DNA from: Bacteroidota bacterium
Lineage (GTDB): Bacteria > Bacteroidota > Bacteroidia > Chitinophagales > LD1
Reading direction: 5' to 3'
DNA: 8,938 nucleotides
NCBI GenBank assembly: GCA_018267435.1
Contig: JAFDYM010000261.1
Coordinates: 1 to 8,938, forward strand
This document shows, one piece after another, positions 6,891 to 8,938 of the stretch (position 1 is its first letter; each line of letters begins with the position of its first letter). The notes under the pieces were generated by a model. The model saw nothing but the letters and a program-made list of their open reading frames with translations, was not told the DNA's origin and searched no databases. A program made the position numbers and the translations under genes.

Positions 6891-7798
6891 TTTACAAGCT
6901 TATCGTACTTAGCACCATTGCTGGCATCTATACGCCTAAGCACTATTAGTGCCTTGCTTTTTTCGCCCATATCAGCCCCGCTAAACACGTTTACTAGTTC
7001 ATCGCTCTTGGCCTGAAAAAACATTGCCATTAGCATACCGTTCGGGTTATCTTTCCATACCTTTTCTAGTTCTGCTAGGGCATTCAATATATTTTGGCGT
7101 GCTACGGCAGGTTTTTCATAAAAGTTGTCCATACCTTGGTGGTGGTACATGTACAATGTCTTTTTGAAGGCCTCGTATTTGTTTGCTTGAATGTTGTTAA
7201 TCATCCAATAGCGGTTACGTATACCGTCATTCGGCCTCCAGCCTTTAGCATCGGGCGCATTGGTAGGTACGTTGTTCATTATCTGCTCCGCCATATTGAA
7301 CCACTTGGTGCCGCCACCTGGCGCAAAACTTTCCGCATCCATGCCTATTATCATATAAGCATAAAAGCCAAGCAGCGAAGTTAGATTGCTATTGTATTGG
7401 GTAACGTTGAACTCCAATTGCTGGTTCTGCGCATAGGTAAAAGTCCAATCGTTATCAATAAAGTTAAGCATGGGCGAGTTGTAGCTGCTATTGAATACCG
7501 GGCGCGATGACTGTATGGTGGTGCGCGCCGTAAATACATCTTGCTCGGGCGAGCTTTCAAGCATAATAAATATGTTGCACTCTATACGCTCTTCGGGCCC
7601 GTATTGGTCTGTAGTCCAAGTACGGGTATTCATAAATTCCATTAATGCAGTTTGCATGTTTTGGAATATTGAAGGATCTACGCCCTGTACTTTTTGCCCG
7701 TTAACTGTTAGCTGGCAGCGCAGTTCCTGCGCATGAATGTTCAGCGCAGCTATAAGCGCTAACAATAGGGTAGTAATTTTTATGCTTATCGACTTCAT
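6887..7798 (-). CDS. porD: Type IX secretion system protein PorD (DUF4835)
   Basis: This 303-aa exported protein has a signal peptide at 1-23 (core ITTLLLALIAALNIHA, cleavage before Gln24). The mature part follows the DUF4835/PorD pattern throughout: ELRCQLTVNGQKVQG at the start, IQSSRPVFNSSYNSP (95-109), the helical FYAYMIIGMDAESFAPGGG (145-163), KGWRPNDGIRNRYW (185-198) and AKSDELVNVFSG (263-274). PorD is a periplasmic/outer-membrane-associated protein required for type IX secretion and gliding in Bacteroidota; its exact biochemical role is unsettled. Its ATG directly abuts the coaB stop (TAAATG, no spacer), implying one transcript and translational coupling. The full family length appears present. 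In many Bacteroidota recN follows next; here the following gene is a convergent GNAT. Confidence 0.93.
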   Translation of the reverse strand: MKSISIKITTLLLALIAALNIHAQELRCQLTVNGQKVQGVDPSIFQNMQTALMEFMNTRTWTTDQYGPEERIECNIFIMLESSPEQDVFTARTTIQSSRPVFNSSYNSPMLNFIDNDWTFTYAQNQQLEFNVTQYNSNLTSLLGFYAYMIIGMDAESFAPGGGTKWFNMAEQIMNNVPTNAPDAKGWRPNDGIRNRYWMINNIQANKYEAFKKTLYMYHHQGMDNFYEKPAVARQNILNALAELEKVWKDNPNGMLMAMFFQAKSDELVNVFSGADMGEKSKALIVLRRIDASNGAKYDKLVK

Positions 7799-8443
7799 TT
7801 ATTTTTCGGCTAGTGTTTTATAGGTGTAATCTACTATGTCGGCAGCTACTTCTACCTTGGTCTTCAAGTCAAATTTAACCACATTTCCAGCTTTATCAAT
7901 AATGGTTATTTTATTGGTGTCGTGCTTAAAGCCCGCGCCTGCATCCTGCATACTGTTCAGTACCACAAAGTCGAAGTTCTTCTTTGCCAGTTTTTGCTGC
8001 GCGTTATCGAACTCATTATCGGTTTCAAGCGCAAAGCCCACGCTTACTTGTTTATCTGTTTTTAGCTTGCCAAGATCAGCCGCTATGTCCTTAGTCTTAA
8101 CTAGTTCAAGCACAAACTCGCTTTCCTTCTTCTTTATTTTTTTATCGCTTACCGTTTTCGGCGTGTAGTCGGCTACTGCAGCGGCAAACACTATAACATC
8201 GCTAGCCTGGAAATATTGCGCGCAGGCTGCGTACATATCGGCTGCGCTTACCACGTTTACTTCTTTTATGCCAGGGTGCTTGCTTTTAAGGGCGGTAGGG
8301 CCTTTTATCAATATTACCTCATTGCCTTTGGCGGCAAAGTGCTCGGCTATAGCTATGCCCATTTTGCCCGACGAGTGGTTGCTAATGTAGCGAACAGGGT
8401 CGATAGGTTCTTGGGTAGGGCCGGCAGTTATTAATATTTTCAT
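7799..8443 (-). CDS. coaB: Stand-alone phosphopantothenate-cysteine ligase (CoaB domain)
   Basis: The 214-aa protein matches the C-terminal CoaB half of bifunctional CoaBC (Dfp), which joins cysteine to 4'-phosphopantothenate using CTP in coenzyme A synthesis. Motifs: ILITAGPTQEPIDPVRYI (3-20), SNHSSGKMG (21-29, including the Asn that I equate with Asn210 of E. coli CoaBC), AAAVADYTP (87-95), KKIKKKE (101-107, the conserved lysine loop), GFALET (136-141) and DTNKITII (175-182). The domain looks complete and intact. The usual roughly 180-residue flavoprotein CoaC domain is absent: reading upstream in frame from the ATG gives only Lys, Lys, Cys, Thr, Gly, Ser and then a TAA at 8464-8462. The preceding gene ends 4 bases before the ATG. 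CoaC activity must therefore be encoded elsewhere. An alternative is that this is a remnant beside a full coaBC, but the sequence shows no decay. Confidence 0.93.
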   Translation of the reverse strand: MKILITAGPTQEPIDPVRYISNHSSGKMGIAIAEHFAAKGNEVILIKGPTALKSKHPGIKEVNVVSAADMYAACAQYFQASDVIVFAAAVADYTPKTVSDKKIKKKESEFVLELVKTKDIAADLGKLKTDKQVSVGFALETDNEFDNAQQKLAKKNFDFVVLNSMQDAGAGFKHDTNKITIIDKAGNVVKFDLKTKVEVAADIVDYTYKTLAEK

Positions 8444-8447
8444 TTTT

Positions 8448-8938
8448 TTACACGTACCTGATTAAAAAACTTAATAGCGAAGGTGGCACATTTTTGTAAA
8501 TGAATTGATTATTTACTTGTTGCGACCAAATATTTTTAAAAGCTTTTTCATCCATACTGCTTATAGTGTAGAAGGCTTCTACGCATTTTTGGTAGTCAAA
8601 TCCTTTTTCTGAAAATATTAGATATGACTTAGAGGTGGTGTGCCTAGCTAAACTTAAAACTACATGCATGGAAGAAATTGTGCATGTAGTTGTAAGGCGT
8701 TGTTCTATTATACTTCTTTTTAAAGCTGACTCTGCCACTAATGTTAATGTTATAGTGCTAAAGCCCCTAGTTTCATGCTGCTTATCTATAAAATCTTCTA
8801 AATACTCGGTAGTAATGGAGAAGTGATTTGCAAGGTAAGATTCAATTTTAGCACTAGACTTTATGAGCCCTATCAACAAAAGTAAATCGTCAAGATGTAA
8901 GCAGTTATATTTATCTGCCACCTCTTTCCCTAGTACAA
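8448..8938 (-). CDS. Clp N-domain-like protein without ATPase module, 5' end outside window
   Basis: The frame stays open to the window edge, so the start is missing; a GTG at 8921-8919 is possible but lies inside conserved-looking sequence. About 162 codons are visible. Two tandem segments resemble the ClpA/ClpC N-domain repeat (helix, then '[ED]HLLLALL', then a variable helix): GKEVADKYNCLHLDDLLLLI onwards, and after TLTLVAESALKRSIIEQ, the stretch ISSMHVVLSLARH followed by EKGFDYQKCVEAF. The ORF then ends after about 40 more residues (SFLIRYV), with no Walker motifs. Such free N-domains could bind or compete for Clp substrates and adaptors; that function is inference. Hand count gives about 33% GC (159 of 478 bases, 8461-8938) against roughly 47-52% in 60-base samples of coaB and recN, suggesting transfer. 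It ends 4 bases before coaB. The domain match is by eye and moderate. Confidence 0.5.
   Translation of the reverse strand, partial: VLGKEVADKYNCLHLDDLLLLIGLIKSSAKIESYLANHFSITTEYLEDFIDKQHETRGFSTITLTLVAESALKRSIIEQRLTTTCTISSMHVVLSLARHTTSKSYLIFSEKGFDYQKCVEAFYTISSMDEKAFKNIWSQQVNNQFIYKNVPPSLLSFLIRYV

Noticed and set aside
7836..8168. 110-codon plus-strand open frame opposite coaB
   Set aside because: It is Ser/Phe-rich shadow sequence of the lysine-rich coaB coding strand with no support.
7799..8443. coaB as a pseudogene remnant of coaBC
   Set aside because: All CoaB motifs and the full domain length are intact with a clean start codon and tight operon spacing, so a functional split gene is more likely.

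Overview
The window looks like a chromosomal segment from a member of the Bacteroidota, probably Chitinophagia-like. The main evidence is a clear PorD protein (DUF4835, type IX secretion) beside coenzyme A biosynthesis and recN genes, which is a Bacteroidota neighbourhood. Signal peptides ending in '-AQ' and the lack of obvious Shine-Dalgarno sites fit this. No rRNA, tRNA, CRISPR array or transposase gene is visible.

Layout. Positions 1-1904 (minus strand) hold the first 49 codons of a secreted prolyl oligopeptidase, cut by the window edge, and upstream of it the complete DNA repair gene recN. A 144-bp divergent intergenic region with a nested dyad separates recN from a plus-strand operon (2049-6098). 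That operon encodes two different extracytoplasmic SGNH-hydrolase-fold proteins and an AlgI/PatA-type MBOAT membrane O-acyltransferase, with overlapping reading frames. Together they look like an O-acetylation machine for a cell-surface glycan. Next comes a 272-bp gene-free stretch (6099-6370) with three hairpins. Two of them are related 22-bp dyads whose differences include two covarying base pairs, so they are probably dispersed REP-like elements. A GNAT acetyltransferase gene (plus, 6371-6871) then converges on a minus-strand cluster: porD (6887-7798), a stand-alone coaB (7799-8443), and an AT-rich gene running off the right edge (8448-8938).

Two points stand out. First, the CoaB synthetase domain, usually the C-terminal half of the fused CoaBC protein, starts here as a separate gene with an in-frame stop just upstream. 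Second, the adjacent upstream gene is not CoaC. It is a roughly 33% GC gene that looks like two ClpA/ClpC N-domain repeats without an AAA+ ATPase. From memory of Bacteroidota gene order, coaBC-porD-recN is usually contiguous. Here the O-acetylation operon, the hairpin cluster and the GNAT gene sit between porD and recN, and the Clp-N-like gene sits where the CoaC half would be expected. The window therefore looks like a conserved housekeeping cluster opened by accessory insertions in two places. All family assignments rest on motif recognition by eye; no database search was run.
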